A DNA stretch of 64,000 nucleotides from Curvularia sp. ZM96 (GCA_022457065.1 JAJGBQ010000009.1:434001-498000), one strand, 5' to 3'. Numbered from the stretch's first letter, positions 1 through 11,620 are shown. The notes: generated by a model from the letters alone, not told the origin. Program-made: numbers and translations.

Positions 1-49
1 GTTGCAAAGCTCCTGGCGCACAATGTGCAGAGGCTTGCTCAGGACTGTC

Positions 50-778
50 CTATGTTTGCACCCCCGGCGGTACCTTTGCGTGATAGGGATGTTGATCGCT
101 TCCGTAAGACACACGTGACCTATCGGATGGATTGGCTTGTGGGTCTATTGGCGGGAGCTGAGTAAACGCGGCGCTAGTACTAGGTTGGTAGCGCATTGGA
201 ACCGAAACCGGGAGACGCGATGCGTCTTGGGTACTGGATGGGAAAGATGGCGGGATGTCGTGCGAACTGTGTATCAATCGGGTATTTAAATTGGCGTGTG
301 TTGATGGAAGCGGTGTTGGATATGAAAAGGTCGGTATTGCACGATGTACGTGATGAGATGGCGAGGGAAGCGGCTGTTGGTGAAAAGGAGGCGCTGGACC
401 TGGGTTTGGGGGAGATCTGCCATCTTGGCCGAATTGGGTCCAGCTAAGCGTTGGGTTCGGCGTAGCGATAGCTGCATTGGACCTGGAATACGATCCACCT
501 GCTGTCCCAGGAATCTTTGAAGTGTGATGTGTCAAAATGGTAGATGTGTCTGTAATTGGTGGTCCGGAGGTATATTTCACATTATAACCCCCGCAAAAAC
601 GTTTAGCCTTGACGCAATTGGCGCATTCAGGGTTCTCCTCACCACACCTTATGCGGCGCTTGCGACAAGTAAGACATCCATTGCTGGTCCTTTCCCTTTT
701 CTTGTCGTGTTTTTCGAGCTTTTTAGGACGGGCTTGTAAATCTTTATTCGAAACCTTCGATACTGGAGCAGGCGTCAT
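50..778 (-). CDS. Zn(II)2Cys6 transcription factor, 5' exon (partial)
   Basis: The reading frame begins with ATG at 778 and encodes 242 residues before a stop close to the left edge. Residues about 34-63 hold the fungal binuclear zinc cluster, CX2CX6CX6CX2CX6C (NGCLTCRKRRIRC followed by PECANC), preceded by a basic stretch rich in Lys and Arg. The remainder is Pro/Ser/His-rich low-complexity sequence. Proteins of this class are nuclear DNA-binding regulators and are normally 500-900 residues, so the stop is probably inside an intron and the gene continues beyond base 1. Possible GT donors lie in the last 60 bases, but the splice cannot be settled here. The family call is secure from the cysteine spacing; the target genes are unknown. 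No partner gene is divergent from it within 2 kb. Confidence 0.85.
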   Translation of the reverse strand: MTPAPVSKVSNKDLQARPKKLEKHDKKRERTSNGCLTCRKRRIRCGEENPECANCVKAKRFCGGYNVKYTSGPPITDTSTILTHHTSKIPGTAGGSYSRSNAAIATPNPTLSWTQFGQDGRSPPNPGPAPPFHQQPLPSPSHHVHRAIPTFSYPTPLPSTHANLNTRLIHSSHDIPPSFPSSTQDASRLPVSVPMRYQPSTSAAFTQLPPIDPQANPSDRSRVSYGSDQHPYHAKVPPGVQT

Positions 779-1890
779 CTCCGCCAGAGTATGAAGCCGA
801 GATATGGGTGAGGAAACGAGTCTGGTACAACACTTAGCGCATGGCCACTATCATTACAGATAAGAGATATGAGAACAGCGAAATTTCATACTTGAGTTCT
901 TTGGTGTCGAGCAACGACGACACAAGGCGTGTGTGACGATGTTGGTCCACTTGGAAATAGGTACGGCGATGCGAACAATGTCGAAAGTTGGTCGGTCGTG
1001 TAGGGTAATAGTGACTGGGCAGTCAAGCTTTCCAATTGTGCGCGGTGAAGGCGAAAGCAATTATATCGCTTTGGACCGACGAAGAGCAAGTATACATGTC
1101 AACAAAAGGTGACCGCGCATCTCACGGGAGTGAAGCGGATGCAAGGCCTCAATGTCATTTGTGACATACTGAAGCACGCTTGAGGCGATAAGGATCACTG
1201 ATGAGGCTAAAAGGGGACCGAGCAGCCAGCTCGCCGGTGTTCATAAACACGGACAAGACCGCAGAGTCTAGAATGGCTGCGCCGGTACGAGCGAAATAAG
1301 TTAGATCGTTTCCGTTGGTCGTGGCACTCTACGTCATGCTTTCCAGCCTTCATTGTAGCCAAAACAGCTGATCGCAATTTCGGACACTGGTGGCTCTTTG
1401 TAGGATTGTGGTGACGATTACAATGCATGACTCACTGGTAGCAGGCCAAGCCTCCTACCACAACTGCTACCCGCGGCTGGAACATGGTGTCTGCGCTACG
1501 CTGACTACTTCGCTAGCCAGTCCGGCGATGGTGGTCTCTGTGTAGAACTCCACAGCCTTCATTTTGGCGACAGGCTGATGTCAGTAAGGTGGTGCAGGCT
1601 ATAATCACCTAAGATAGATGACGGCATGGAAGCTCATGTGCTTCGTCTTCTGCGTCGGTTCCGTACCTCGCTGGACATACGGAGTATGCACCGCTTGGCG
1701 CGAGTGATTTGGAACGATAGGAGACGCCAAGGTAAACCTCTCGCTTACGGCCCGCTTGAGAACGCCAGATGCATGAGGGTGCACGGCCATGAGCGGGGCG
1801 TTGAATGAGAGAGAGGCCCTTACACTACAAGGATAACCACGGTCCAGTCGGCATGCCAGAAGTACGCCACAAAGGGTCCCAAAACCCGTC
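779..1890. other. Gene-free stretch upstream of the Zn2Cys6 gene
   Basis: I find no convincing coding frame, RNA gene or repeat here. The first few hundred bases presumably include the promoter of the transcription factor. A 114-residue open frame between 1605 and 1949 on the minus strand overlaps repeat block X and has no recognisable domain. Confidence 0.4.
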
Positions 1891-1891
1891 A

Positions 1892-2363
1892 GCTCCTGGC
1901 CTCTGCACACTCCGTATGCACCAAGGTCCCTCACCGAGTCTCTCTTCACATCCCTGCTTGCCTAGACATCAGAGGATCTGAGCATCCTTATGTGTCTACA
2001 TTAGGATTAGGCTGAAACCAGCCTTGTCAAGGGAATAAGGCAAATAAGACAAACAAGGCACAAGCCCGAAGCGACGGCGCTAAAACGACTAGGTAGACGC
2101 ATTAGAGTGAGGCGTCGTAAAGTGGTCTGGGCGTAAGACGGCGATTCAGTCAGTTGAGGGCATCGTAAATTGGCCCGACCGTCGCTCGGCTCGGCGGGTC
2201 GAAACTGAGCGTCGTAAACTGGTCTGAGCGCAGCCCCGGAAGCCTTGACGCATTGCTAGTGCCATGGCTGTGCATCGTACGAAGTATCACAGACTGTCGT
2301 GCCACGCCGCACCGTGTTTGCGTAATTTGACCCGTTCAGGAACGCCGCCCGACACCCAGCAGG
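1892..2363 (+). repeat. Dispersed repeat, blocks X and Y (copy 1)
   Basis: Two adjacent blocks recur in the window. Block X (about 1892-2060) carries AGGCTGAAACCAGC and an AAACAAGGC run; block Y (about 2060-2363) starts with GAAGCGACGGCGCTAAAACG and ends near CGCCGCCCGACACCCAG. Both are present in inverted orientation at 10670-11158, but there the block order is exchanged. Divergence is visible by eye, so the copies are old. No coding capacity was found. Confidence 0.75.
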
Positions 2364-3453
2364 ATCAGCATGGAAGCAAGTGGTGGGAACACATGTGAAC
2401 AGTGGGGCAACATCAGCCGTGCATGCAGCTGGTACTTGTCATAGTTGGTCGTCTGTTGAGGTGTTAGGGAATAGGGGAATCGGGGTCGAGACCAGGGTGA
2501 GAGTGCACGCCCCTGCCTCGTGTCTTGGCACATGTCATTGTACCATGTGCAGGATAGTGGGCGGTTGCCATAATATCCATGTGCTAACCAAGGTGAAGCG
2601 TTGCCATCTCGCGAAGGTGAAGGTGATACTCGAGTACGCATCTATCACAGTGATTTGTAAAGCACTGATACGAACTAGCGCACTAGCTATGGTAGGGCGT
2701 ATTCGCGTGAACAGCTAAAACAGATTCTAGTCAGGCTAGAATGTCTTGCGAAATTTACGACTCGCTCTGCTGCTCTTTAGTCATGACTGGATAGCGGCCG
2801 GGAATAGCACTGGCGCTTGCATATGCGGGAATGTGGCGAACCGCCCGCTAGCTCTGTGCATATGGGTCATTTCTTTAGCGTCGAAGCCAGGGCCGAGCGC
2901 AACGATCATCCAGGCTGCAGTATGCGCTCATATTCGCTCTTAGCATTTCCCTTTCAGTTCCATTTTGAAGTCGCTTCGCGTAAACAAATCCCTTCCCAGC
3001 GTCGTGTAGTAAATTCACGAACCTGGGTGATTGACTAAGACTAATGGACTGAATACTACAGGAACATCGTTATAGGATGTCACAAGGAAGAAAATTGGAC
3101 CAGTGGACAGATTGTCCTGTCTCTACTGGAGGCATGATCAGCTTGCATGCGGCCAGGCAGCAGCCGGCTGGCTCACAGGCTGGCCATTGCGGGTGGATCA
3201 CCATGTAACTGTCTCATGCGCTTTTGCTCCTTCCAAGCCTCCATTGAGCAGTTTCCTAAACACTCTGATTTGCTAGCGGGCCTTTCTTGCCTCAGGGGTA
3301 AAACTCCCAAGGCAACGGTCCCCTGTAGAGCTATGGCTGGAGGATCTATTCCTTCGTGAACGTGAATATTGGACCGGTAACGCTTCCGGTGTGTTTTGCC
3401 ACGGCTCTTGGCAAGGTGTTTCGTATGCAACTGCATTCTCTTTGCTCTTATAA
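2364..3453. other. Gene-free stretch
   Basis: No supported gene. Several short open frames overlap on both strands without family motifs. The frame that becomes the gene at 3775 is already open from 3454. Confidence 0.35.
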
Positions 3454-3774
3454 AACGCTTCCCGAATTGCTTCTGCTCTGGCGAAGAAGTACAGAACACG
3501 GACCAAAATCCAAGCAGAGATCAAAACCCAACGCCCCTTCACAGATAAACGTATTGACAAACTGATCGAGAGCTACAGTCCTCTCATCTGGAACGACGCA
3601 CTCAACTTCATAACTATAAGAGAGGGCGAAGAGAAAATCGAAGGGTGCCCTATCTACAGCAACGAATCCGATAAAACAACGTTAGTAATACGCGTTACCT
3701 TAACGTCATATCAAACTAAGCTAACGTATTCACATAGGATACAAACCTTGGTCCACTGCTTCATATTAGCGCAC

Positions 3775-5202
3775 ATGTGTAGCCTCATGGCGCGTAAGCG
3801 GCCTGGCGGTGGTGTCGTCCCACAAACCAAATCGCCGCATGCCGCTGCCCATGGCCCCAGTAGCAAGACACCGAAGGTGATGGCACTAGGCTCAAATACA
3901 GTGTCCGTTAAATCAACACGAATTGTACCAACGATTCCATCATCCTCTGATACGAGCGGAAGCAAATGCTTAGCAGGCACCTGTGAGCACCTAGTACCTG
4001 TAGCTCAGATGATTCCCATTTTCGGTACACATGGTGTCCTTTCATGCCCGACCATACTGCATTCAAACACTGGAGAACCCCTCCTTGCGACCAGAAATGA
4101 TTTCAGAGCAATGGAAAGCTCTTGCCAGCCAAGCGAGACGTCACGCTCACAGAACCTACGCAACGGATTGTCTTATCCAAGTCCGTCGTCGAAACCATAC
4201 CCTGGACGACCGGAAGAGATGCGCCGACACCAGAGAAAGCGAAAGCGGGATCTAGGTGTTGACGCAGATTCATTCCTACAACAGTTCAAAAACGGCCGTA
4301 TACACCAAAATAGGGACCCTGACTGGAACATGTCTCATTCAATCTCATCAAACATGATCCCCAAAGTCGCTAACAACAAGGATACCATCGTCGGAACAGC
4401 GTCTACGACTGAATCTATGCACACCACAATTTCAGATGTAGACATGACGCACGCTGGTAATAGCGAAGTCGACTCGGTCACAGGGTCACCTAGGCCGTCG
4501 CCAACAGTGGAAGAACAAGATGAAGCCAGCAAGCCTACGTTGATTGTCGAACCAAAGGTCCAGAGGCAAAATCAATCTTCTCTTGTGGATTCAGACCGAT
4601 TAGAGCTGGCTCTCAATTTGATGAACGTTTTCGAGATGTCGGGCGAGCCACCCAAGGTGCTTGAAAAAGTGGTCACGTTGATTGAATCTATCAGAAAAGC
4701 AGACAATCTTCTCCCTCAGAGCGTCTCTGGCGGTAGACATGCGTCCCATCAGCAGGAACTCGACCAGTGGCTAGAGCTTCTCAATATCCTTTTGCGCTTC
4801 TGCAAGGATATGGAGTCCATAAATGACCAAAAGATATTGAACACACATGGAGACTCTCTTGAGCCTACTAATTTTTTTAGAAAACATCGCATCCCTCAAG
4901 GAGCTCGAGTTGAAGTTTTGAAATGGAGTCTTCAGCGCGAGAACCATGAAACATATGAATGGTCGAATTGTGTAACAAGCAAATTGCTAGAGATGGCATA
5001 CCGGGATTTCGGTTTAACCAAGAAAGATTCTGAAACTATGAGGAAAAGGTTGGTCAAGTTCAATAAGAGAGTTGTTGAAGGCAAACTTTCATCTTTGCTT
5101 ATAAGGCACCTCGATAGTGGGCCATTGGATACAACAGCCTCAGAGAACCTTGGAATGGACTGTCCAACACCTCATCAAAAGCGCAGCACACCCACGGCGT
5201 AG
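3775..5202 (+). CDS. Hypothetical protein, Ser/Thr/Pro-rich with basic segment
   Basis: I do not recognise this protein. The frame is open from 3454 to the stop at 5202; the first ATG is at 3775, giving about 475 residues. No ATG exists in the open part upstream, so a further 5' exon is possible. The N-terminal half is low-complexity, with a basic cluster (RRHQRKRKRDLG) that could be a nuclear localisation signal. The C-terminal half, from about residue 280, is more ordered and helical-looking (LELALNLMNVFEM, later WLELLNILLRFCKDMES), ending in a Lys/Arg-rich region. A stretch encoding KSTRIVPTIPSSSDTSGSK is repeated in decayed form at 5955-6095. A continuous frame of about 1.75 kb argues for a real gene; function is unknown. 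Confidence 0.6.
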   Translation: MCSLMARKRPGGGVVPQTKSPHAAAHGPSSKTPKVMALGSNTVSVKSTRIVPTIPSSSDTSGSKCLAGTCEHLVPVAQMIPIFGTHGVLSCPTILHSNTGEPLLATRNDFRAMESSCQPSETSRSQNLRNGLSYPSPSSKPYPGRPEEMRRHQRKRKRDLGVDADSFLQQFKNGRIHQNRDPDWNMSHSISSNMIPKVANNKDTIVGTASTTESMHTTISDVDMTHAGNSEVDSVTGSPRPSPTVEEQDEASKPTLIVEPKVQRQNQSSLVDSDRLELALNLMNVFEMSGEPPKVLEKVVTLIESIRKADNLLPQSVSGGRHASHQQELDQWLELLNILLRFCKDMESINDQKILNTHGDSLEPTNFFRKHRIPQGARVEVLKWSLQRENHETYEWSNCVTSKLLEMAYRDFGLTKKDSETMRKRLVKFNKRVVEGKLSSLLIRHLDSGPLDTTASENLGMDCPTPHQKRSTPTA

Positions 5203-5954
5203 TGAAATGGTTGCATGGAATCGTGTTACTTTCCTATATAGATATAGGTAGCTGACAGCCCTAGAGAGACATGGATCAAGCTTATACTTTCCTGACCTAT
5301 TGCTCACTGCTACATTGCTCTCCTAGTTTGTTGTTTTTATAGGTTCTCGTTTTTACGGGTGATCATATCCATGGTTGCTCTTGAAGGTGATTACTTAGAT
5401 AGACTAATATAACTATCATTGCAGCGTTAGCTGCATATTACACTCCAAGGGGGTGTAGAAACAAGGCAAGCTGCGATTTGATTGGCTTTGGGAACCTTGA
5501 TCCCCATTCGTTCAATGTCTGCCAAGATGTTAGGAATCGCCTTATTCGGATAGCGTCAGATCACATGACGAACACTAAAGTCGCTCATGGCAGGCAACTA
5601 CCAAAGTTACTTTGTAGATTTAAAACAACAACATTGTTAAGACAGCGGTTACCCCGCGGCAGGCAAGGGGGTCCAAAGAGGTCTCTCTCTTGATATTAAA
5701 GAGCAGTTAACACTGCACCCCACTTCAGCACCGGGCTGTAAATTGGGGACGTGGTCTTCCTCAATCTTTACCTGCAAATCGATTCCCTCAAATTTGTCGG
5801 CCGTGAGAACGTCAGCGGTATCACGGCTAGTAATAAAAGAAAATGAATTGGGTAAAGAGTGAGATGCGTTCAGGAAGAGGAAACCCCAAGCACTATCCAA
5901 CATCCAAGACAGGAGGTAGTCGGCAACATGGAGATCTTAGCTAGGTGGGCTCCT

Positions 5955-6095
5955 TGTTGCTTCAGTGTGGAGAGATCGAAGGTGGCAGCACAACACCCAA
6001 ATACGGCTTCTGTTCAATCAACAAGGATCGTACCGGCAATTGAGCCGTGTCTAATTATAAGCGGAAGCAAACCTTTACTAGTTAGACCACTTGAT
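5955..6095 (+). repeat. Decayed copy of the 5' part of the 3.8 kb gene
   Basis: This segment resembles 3855-3990 in the same orientation. Shared landmarks are TCAATCAACAAGGATCGTAC against TAAATCAACACGAATTGTAC, and AAGCGGAAGCAAA against GAGCGGAAGCAAA. The translated similarity is STRIVPAI against STRIVPTI. Either part of the gene was duplicated, or the gene's N-terminal region contains a dispersed repeat. Confidence 0.6.
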
Positions 6096-6419
6096 GTAGA
6101 CCTTGTTTGTTTCTCTATACCTAGACTACGTACTGTTATTATAGTGCGATACCACGTGATCAAAATGTCATAATATCCTAGACCTCCTTTTCGGTGTAGA
6201 TGCACACCCTCTTTACTCAATTCACTGTCCAATTACGGGTTGGCCACTTAGCATAGGAAGGTGTGGCCTTCGAAGTATATTTTCGACGGCTCTATTCATG
6301 CGTATCAAATATCTAACTCCGCTAGCATTTGGTGCCTATCGCCGGCTCACGAAAGGGTCACTGCTAACATTGGTGGCCGCCTGGGCTCACAGACATAGAT
6401 AAACACGCTGAAAAATCTC

Positions 6420-6535
6420 GGCTCTTCCTATTCGCTTCTGCATCACTATGCCCTATACCGATATAAGGCCTCAAGACATGCAGCCTATCAAGGCTGCGGT
6501 TACACTTACCGTCTTTGTAGAGGTAATTGACGACG
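6420..6535 (+). repeat. Dispersed repeat fragment (pair with 13650-13770)
   Basis: The segment aligns by eye with 13650-13770 in the same orientation (CTTCTGCATCACTATGCCC against CTCCTGCATCTCTATGCCC, then AGGCTGCGGTTACA against AGGCTGCGGTCATA). On the minus strand both translate to a related string, NRSLDRLHVLRPYI against DRSLNSLCIARPYI. It is probably a relic of a mobile element. Confidence 0.6.
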
Positions 6536-6847
6536 ACGCGCTTTTGTGATTTGCTCAAAGTCACTTAAATAATGGAGTTTAGTACCGCTTGAAAGAGAGT
6601 AGTGAAGTGTAAGAGAATTTGCAGGTGAGAGCAAGAATAACAGAATAGCATTGAGACGAATGCTTGAGTTTTATGACAAGGATCAAATAAGAGATTCTAT
6701 ATTATGCAGATGCCCGACCTTACTGGCCCGACCGATCCCCGATAGGGGCCCGAGGGCTGTCCTTTGAATGTCACGTGACATGAAGGTAGACGTGCGCACT
6801 GACTAGGACCATTATCATCAATACTTACGACGAGAGGCATTTTACAG

Positions 6848-7045
6848 CAGGATACTGTCATTGACGCTTGCAGCTTCACCATTGTAGACAGAGTTCCAAA
6901 ATTCACTCATTAGAAGATCGTGGATTGGCCAACAACATCAATTATTCTTCAGCTGACCATCTGCAGCTACATAGGAAACGTAGGGCTGCTCAAGTGTGCT
7001 ACGCAGCGGCGCGTACGGTGAAGCCGCAATTACCAATGAAAGTAA
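6848..7045 (+). repeat. Dispersed repeat fragment (pair with 16811-17010)
   Basis: This block matches 16811-17010 in the same orientation: CTTGCAGCTTCACC, GATCGTGGATTGGCCAA and CAAGTGTGCTACGCAGC are shared with single-base changes. No coding sequence was recognised. It lies just before the transporter gene. Confidence 0.7.
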
Positions 7046-7423
7046 AGAACAAGGCGCTTGGGTCCTTTTCTTTTAGATGAGCTGGCCTAGTATTTGCCGC
7101 AGTCGTTTGAATGTAATGATGGGGTAATCAGCTTACTCATGGTATGGTATGGTCAATGAGAACCGCTTACTGTCTGTGTCAGGAGTGTTTCCCGCCTCAG
7201 CAATGAGTATTCGGACTGTGGTCTTGAGCGTTTTGAGCTCCTCAGCCAGAAACATGAGAAATGACATTCTGCAACCAGAAGTGGCGCTTTATTACAACCA
7301 CAGAAGTTATAGTGCAACAAGCCAGGCAAGAGGTTTTGCAAGATGGAATTTTCGTGCTCACGCCTTTACTTCTAGTCAACTTCCACTACGCACACCAAAT
7401 ATATTCCCGATCATTATAGGCAG

Positions 7424-10058
7424 ATGCCTCGAATGGTTACCAGACTCCATCGGAAAATGCTGTTGAAGCTCCGCGGCCATTTGAAGCTGTCTCCAGCAGC
7501 CATACTTCTTGGGACGTCTTTGAATATACTGGAAGCAGGCAAGCACATCTCTTTCGTTTCAAGCAGCATATGCAATCTCTGACCGGCTGCAGTGTCCATC
7601 GGCCTGCTAATATTTCCCCCATCAGCGCATGGGGCTGCCTTTTCTGAGCTGCAGAGCCAGGCGATGTCTCTATACATCATGAGGTACTACACCTGCTATT
7701 TTGTACCTAACCTTACTCATACTACATAGCACTGTCGTCTCGCAAGTAACGCTCAGCTGCGGAGGTTCGAGTATGTCGAGCGCCCTAGGCTCCATGCTGG
7801 CTGAGGCACTCCCTTTTTTGAGGAGCATCGCCACTTCCATCCAGAAAGAGTTGAGACCGGAGCATCCTGGTGTGCTTCCGACAACAATGGTCGCGTATGC
7901 ATTGACGAGCCTACTGCTGGGCGCCGTGTTCTTTGCACTTGCAGCATTGCGCTGTGGCAGACTTACAGGCTACTTTCCTGGAACTATTAGGACTGGTGTA
8001 GTTGGTAAGAGCGCTTTGGATTATTGCTGCTCATTGACTGACAGTGACAGGCGCCGTGGGTGTGTCTCTCTTTATTCTGGGGCTTGAGATTCCATTTTCC
8101 TCCAAATCGTCGCACTTGAGTTACAGAAAGCTCTTCGAGAAGAACCATTTGCCTTTGCTGGCTGCTTCCCTGGGGCCAGCCGTCCTGCTTTCATTATCAA
8201 CTCGACTTTCCTGCCTTGAACTAATACCGAAGCAGCCGACGAAGCATCCACTATACATACCGCTTTTTTGCTTTGCCGTGGCTGGTGTGTTCTGGCTTGT
8301 CGTGGCGACATGCAAAGACATCTCTATGCAACAGCTTGTCTCGGCTGGCTGGCTGTTCAGTGTAGAGATCGGGCCCACCCAGACTACCGCCGCGGCCGAG
8401 TGGGATTACTGGGCTTTATTCAAATTCAACAAGGTCGAATGGCGCGCCCTATCTGCCGGAATCCGTGATATCCTACTACTCGTTTTGATTGGCGCCCTGA
8501 GCCTGCCAATTTTTGCCTCAGAAGCGGCGCTGGAATGGGGTGAGTCCGACCACAGCATGAACCACGAGTTCTTTGGCCATGGTATATCAAACACAATAGC
8601 TGGAGCGATTGGAACCCTGCCCAATCTATTCGTACATATGCCAGCTCCTCACAAGAAAGATCGTCGCTCATGCAATACAGGTGTTTTCGAACTCCCGGTT
8701 CTTTCATCGTGCCAAAGGTCGCCGCCCTGAAGCCGCGTTAGTTGCGCTTCTCACGCTCGCCTTCTTCTTTTTTTCGTTTCGCGTCTTGCCTTATGTGCCG
8801 ACAATACAGGCCTCGGCCCTCGTGCTGTTCGTTGGCATCGAGCTGATGCTGGAAGCACTGTGGGAGTCTACAGCGTCACTTAGTAGCTGCGAGTGGATTG
8901 TCGTCGCGAGCACGACAATTGCATGCACCTCGCTTGGATTCGCACCGGGAGTGGGCGTAGGATTTGCAGCTGTTTTAGCCTTGCAATTTTGCTACCACAT
9001 CCTGGATTCGGTAGCGTGCCATGCATCTTGAGAAGAACGCACACTAACCTGCTACACAGCGACCCCAAGCCACGCAACCATGCACACACGTACCATTGGG
9101 AGGGGTGCCGTATCTTCCGTTAGTCTCCTCACCGCCGATGTCTCTTCCTGACTATTTGTCCAAACAATTGGGCTGCACCGTTACAGAGCTGCGGTCATCC
9201 TCTACGGATTGGCCAATGTTGCCGGTCGTGATAAGTCTCAAAGGACGCATTAGCTCTTCTGTTATCCCTTCATTGGACCAGATCTTCAGACTACATTGCC
9301 AATCGCCGCACATCATACTCAACTTGGAAGCAGTGGATTCAGCTGAAACCAGCGTCGCAAAGTATATACAAAGCCAGGCTGAGAGGCTCCTTCCAAAGAA
9401 CACTCACTTCTTCAGCATCGTGGTTTCTCACACTCAGCTGAGACTGAATAGTGATTTGGATCGAGGCAAAGTGAACTATAGCTATAGCATAGCCACACCG
9501 CCAGCGAGTGATGCTTCTACATCTGCTAATCGGCAGCAACTCCAAGCATATGACACCCTGGAAGATGCGATACGCGATGTACGATATGAATACCAGTCAA
9601 GCTCTTTGCTGTCTCCTAAGATAGCTATCAGGCTCACCGCACTGTGCAAGGCGATCTTGCATCAGCACACTAGGCACAATCAGGCAATCATACTCCCCGC
9701 GCTGAGTTCAGCGAGAACAATGGCAAGAGTACTCAAACGCGGTGAGATTATTGCTTGCTCTGAGTACCCGTTTCTACCGGCATTTGTTATCCTCGATGGC
9801 CGCGTGACTTTGCGAAAGCACGCTGCTTCAGTGGGCGGTGCAAGGATGATGTGTATCCGGAAGGCCGTGCCTTCAGCAGCGAAGGCTGTCTTCCAGCGCA
9901 AGGCACGAGAAGAAGATCGAAGTACCCTCTCTATAGTAGATGGATCATTATATGGTGCCGGGGCTCGCGTGATTGCATCGTCACTTCCGTTTTGCGCCCG
10001 TGTGGACAGTGAGACTTGTTTGATCTTAGATATCGATGCTCACAACCCACTGGTGTGA
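7424..10058 (+). CDS. SLC26/SulP-family transporter with STAS-like C-terminus
   Basis: Six exons, 7424-7538, 7593-7683, 7730-8004, 8051-8631, 8681-9010 and 9060-10058, join to 796 residues without a frame break. The membrane part shows family landmarks: SPAAILLGTSLNILEAVSIG, STVVSQVTLSCGGS, CGRLTGYFPGTIRTGVVGA and GISNTIAGAIGTLPNLFVFS, with about ten hydrophobic segments. A STAS-like region follows (VISLKGRISSSVIPS, then HIILNLEAVDSAE) and then a region in the place of the cyclic-nucleotide-binding-like fold of the yeast YGR125W (Vsb1) group. Proteins of that group act at the vacuolar membrane; here location and substrate are inference. Intron 1 has a GC donor. The protein lacks the long N-terminal extension of the yeast protein, so an upstream exon may be missing from the model. 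Confidence 0.8.
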
Positions 10059-10669
10059 CATTATAGTACGGGCGAGGCACAGTAGCGCCACCAAAGAGAT
10101 GGAGTAATTAAGTGAGGTCCTAGCCAGCTGTATTAGAGAATGTGAATGGCCTCATCGTGGAGAGTTTAGTTGAATCAAATAGTCGCTGGCCGCAGGATCC
10201 GCCACTCACATTTGACCTCCACAGCTGCCAGGCTGCCTTCTATCAATCTCAAACATGAAACCAATTTTCTTTAGTCATTTATATAAGACGCTGGTGTAGA
10301 TATAGGTATGTGTATCCTAGAAGATCAAAGGAAGGCGGTGTCGCTGTATAATATAACGGTTCACTCGTTGTATTCCTATTGTTTTGTCTTTAGCATGCTT
10401 TCTCTTGCCTTTGACATGCCCCTATCGCTTTAAGTCCTATGCATCATTGCGAGCATTTATTCATACAGTATTCTACCGTTGCCGATGCAGGGTATCAGGG
10501 ACCACTCTGCTAGTGTCCGGTGGCTGTGATCAACGCTTTTAGCGACACTGGAACATGCAACGCAAGCGAGATGGGAATGCTTGCCCTTCCAAGAATGTGA
10601 CGTGGACTTGATCCCACGGGTCCCACGACTGAAGATGACATTGCCTTAATCGGGCCGCTACCCCCTTTT
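10059..10669. other. Gene-free stretch downstream of the transporter
   Basis: No gene or recognisable element is seen. A minus-strand open frame from 10878 to 10510 overlaps repeat blocks and shows no domain. Confidence 0.4.
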
Positions 10670-11158
10670 GGCCTTGTTCGCCTTGTTCGCCTTGTTTGCC
10701 ATGACAAAGCTAGTTTCAGCCTAGTCCCAATGTCGGTACACAAGAATGTTCGGATGCTTTGAAATCCAGGCAAGCAGGGATATGTAGAAGAACTAAGCGA
10801 GGGACTTTGGTGCATGCGCAAAGGCCAGGAGGTACCCTGCCTACGGCTGGTTTTGCCACCACGCTTCTCTGTTGTCATGTAGCCTGAGCTATGTGGGTCC
10901 CCTTGCCCACAATCTGCTCCTATACTGGGTGTTGGGCGGCGTTGTTGAACGGGTCAAATTACGCAAACACGGCGCGGCGTGGCACGAAAGTCTGTGATAC
11001 TTCGTACGACGCACAGCCATGCGCTCAGGCCAATTTACGACGCTCAGTTTCGACCCCCGAGCCGAGCGATGGTCAGACCGGCTTACGACGCTCTGAATTT
11101 ACGACGCCTCGCTCTGATGCGCCTAGTCGTTTTAGCGCCGTCGCTTCAAGCCTGTGCA
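10670..11158 (-). repeat. Dispersed repeat, blocks X and Y (copy 2, inverted)
   Basis: Reverse complement of the blocks at 1892-2363. Block X lies at about 10670-10832 and block Y at about 10927-11158, separated by roughly 90 bp. Read on the minus strand the order is Y then X, whereas copy 1 on the plus strand is X then Y. Shared landmarks include GTCGTACGAAGTATCACAGA and GTTTGCGTAATTTGACCCG. The changed order fits an origin from a tandem or circular arrangement of one unit. Confidence 0.75.
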
Positions 11159-11610
11159 TCCGGCTACGGAACGGCCCCAGCCACGTGAGGCGGCACTGCG
11201 CGCTTTGCCTTTGGCAGCAAGGAGGTGTGGCAGAGCCAGGTAGGCTAGGGCAGCCTAGTACATTGTGTCACTATGTAGAAACAATGACGCAGGTTGTACT
11301 CTCCTCATATAACCAGCACAGAAATGTATGTAGCTAGGTCAATCTCACGAGATCATACTCCGTTGATGAACCACAACGCGAAAAGAAAAACATTGGGGAG
11401 GAGAGTCTAGCTAATCCTATGCCCACTCAAAAACTTCATCCGGTAGTTTCGCCGGTTTCGATAAATTGCAAGGACCTCGATTACAGGGATGAAAGCACAG
11501 AGCCCCAGGGGCGAAGTAGTAAACGTGCAGCCTCTTGAGTATGTGGATAGTTGCCACGGCTAGTCCTGTTTCACTCACCCCTATTGTTACTTTTAGTAGT
11601 TTCCGTACCT

Positions 11611-11620
11611 TATATAAAGG
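11611..11620 (+). promoter_or_regulatory. TATA box of the 11.7 kb gene
   Basis: TATATAAAGG lies about 55-60 bp upstream of the ATG at 11673, a usual spacing for a fungal TATA promoter with a short leader. Confidence 0.55.

Larger units (their letters stand above)
5203..7423. other. Gene-free stretch with old repeat fragments
   Basis: No gene is supported between the hypothetical gene and the transporter. The stretch contains three decayed repeat fragments listed separately (near 6.0, 6.5 and 6.9 kb). The end of the stretch must include the transporter promoter; an undetected 5' exon of the transporter could also lie here, because an AG acceptor-like site immediately precedes its first ATG. 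Confidence 0.4.

Noticed and set aside
1605..1949. 114-residue minus-strand open frame
   Set aside because: It overlaps the edge of repeat block X, has no ATG-proximal promoter, domain or intron signals, and looks like chance.
10510..10878. 122-residue minus-strand frame over repeat copy 2
   Set aside because: It is a repeat-derived frame; the weak similarity to the frame at 12455-12832 reflects the shared block X rather than a demonstrated protein.
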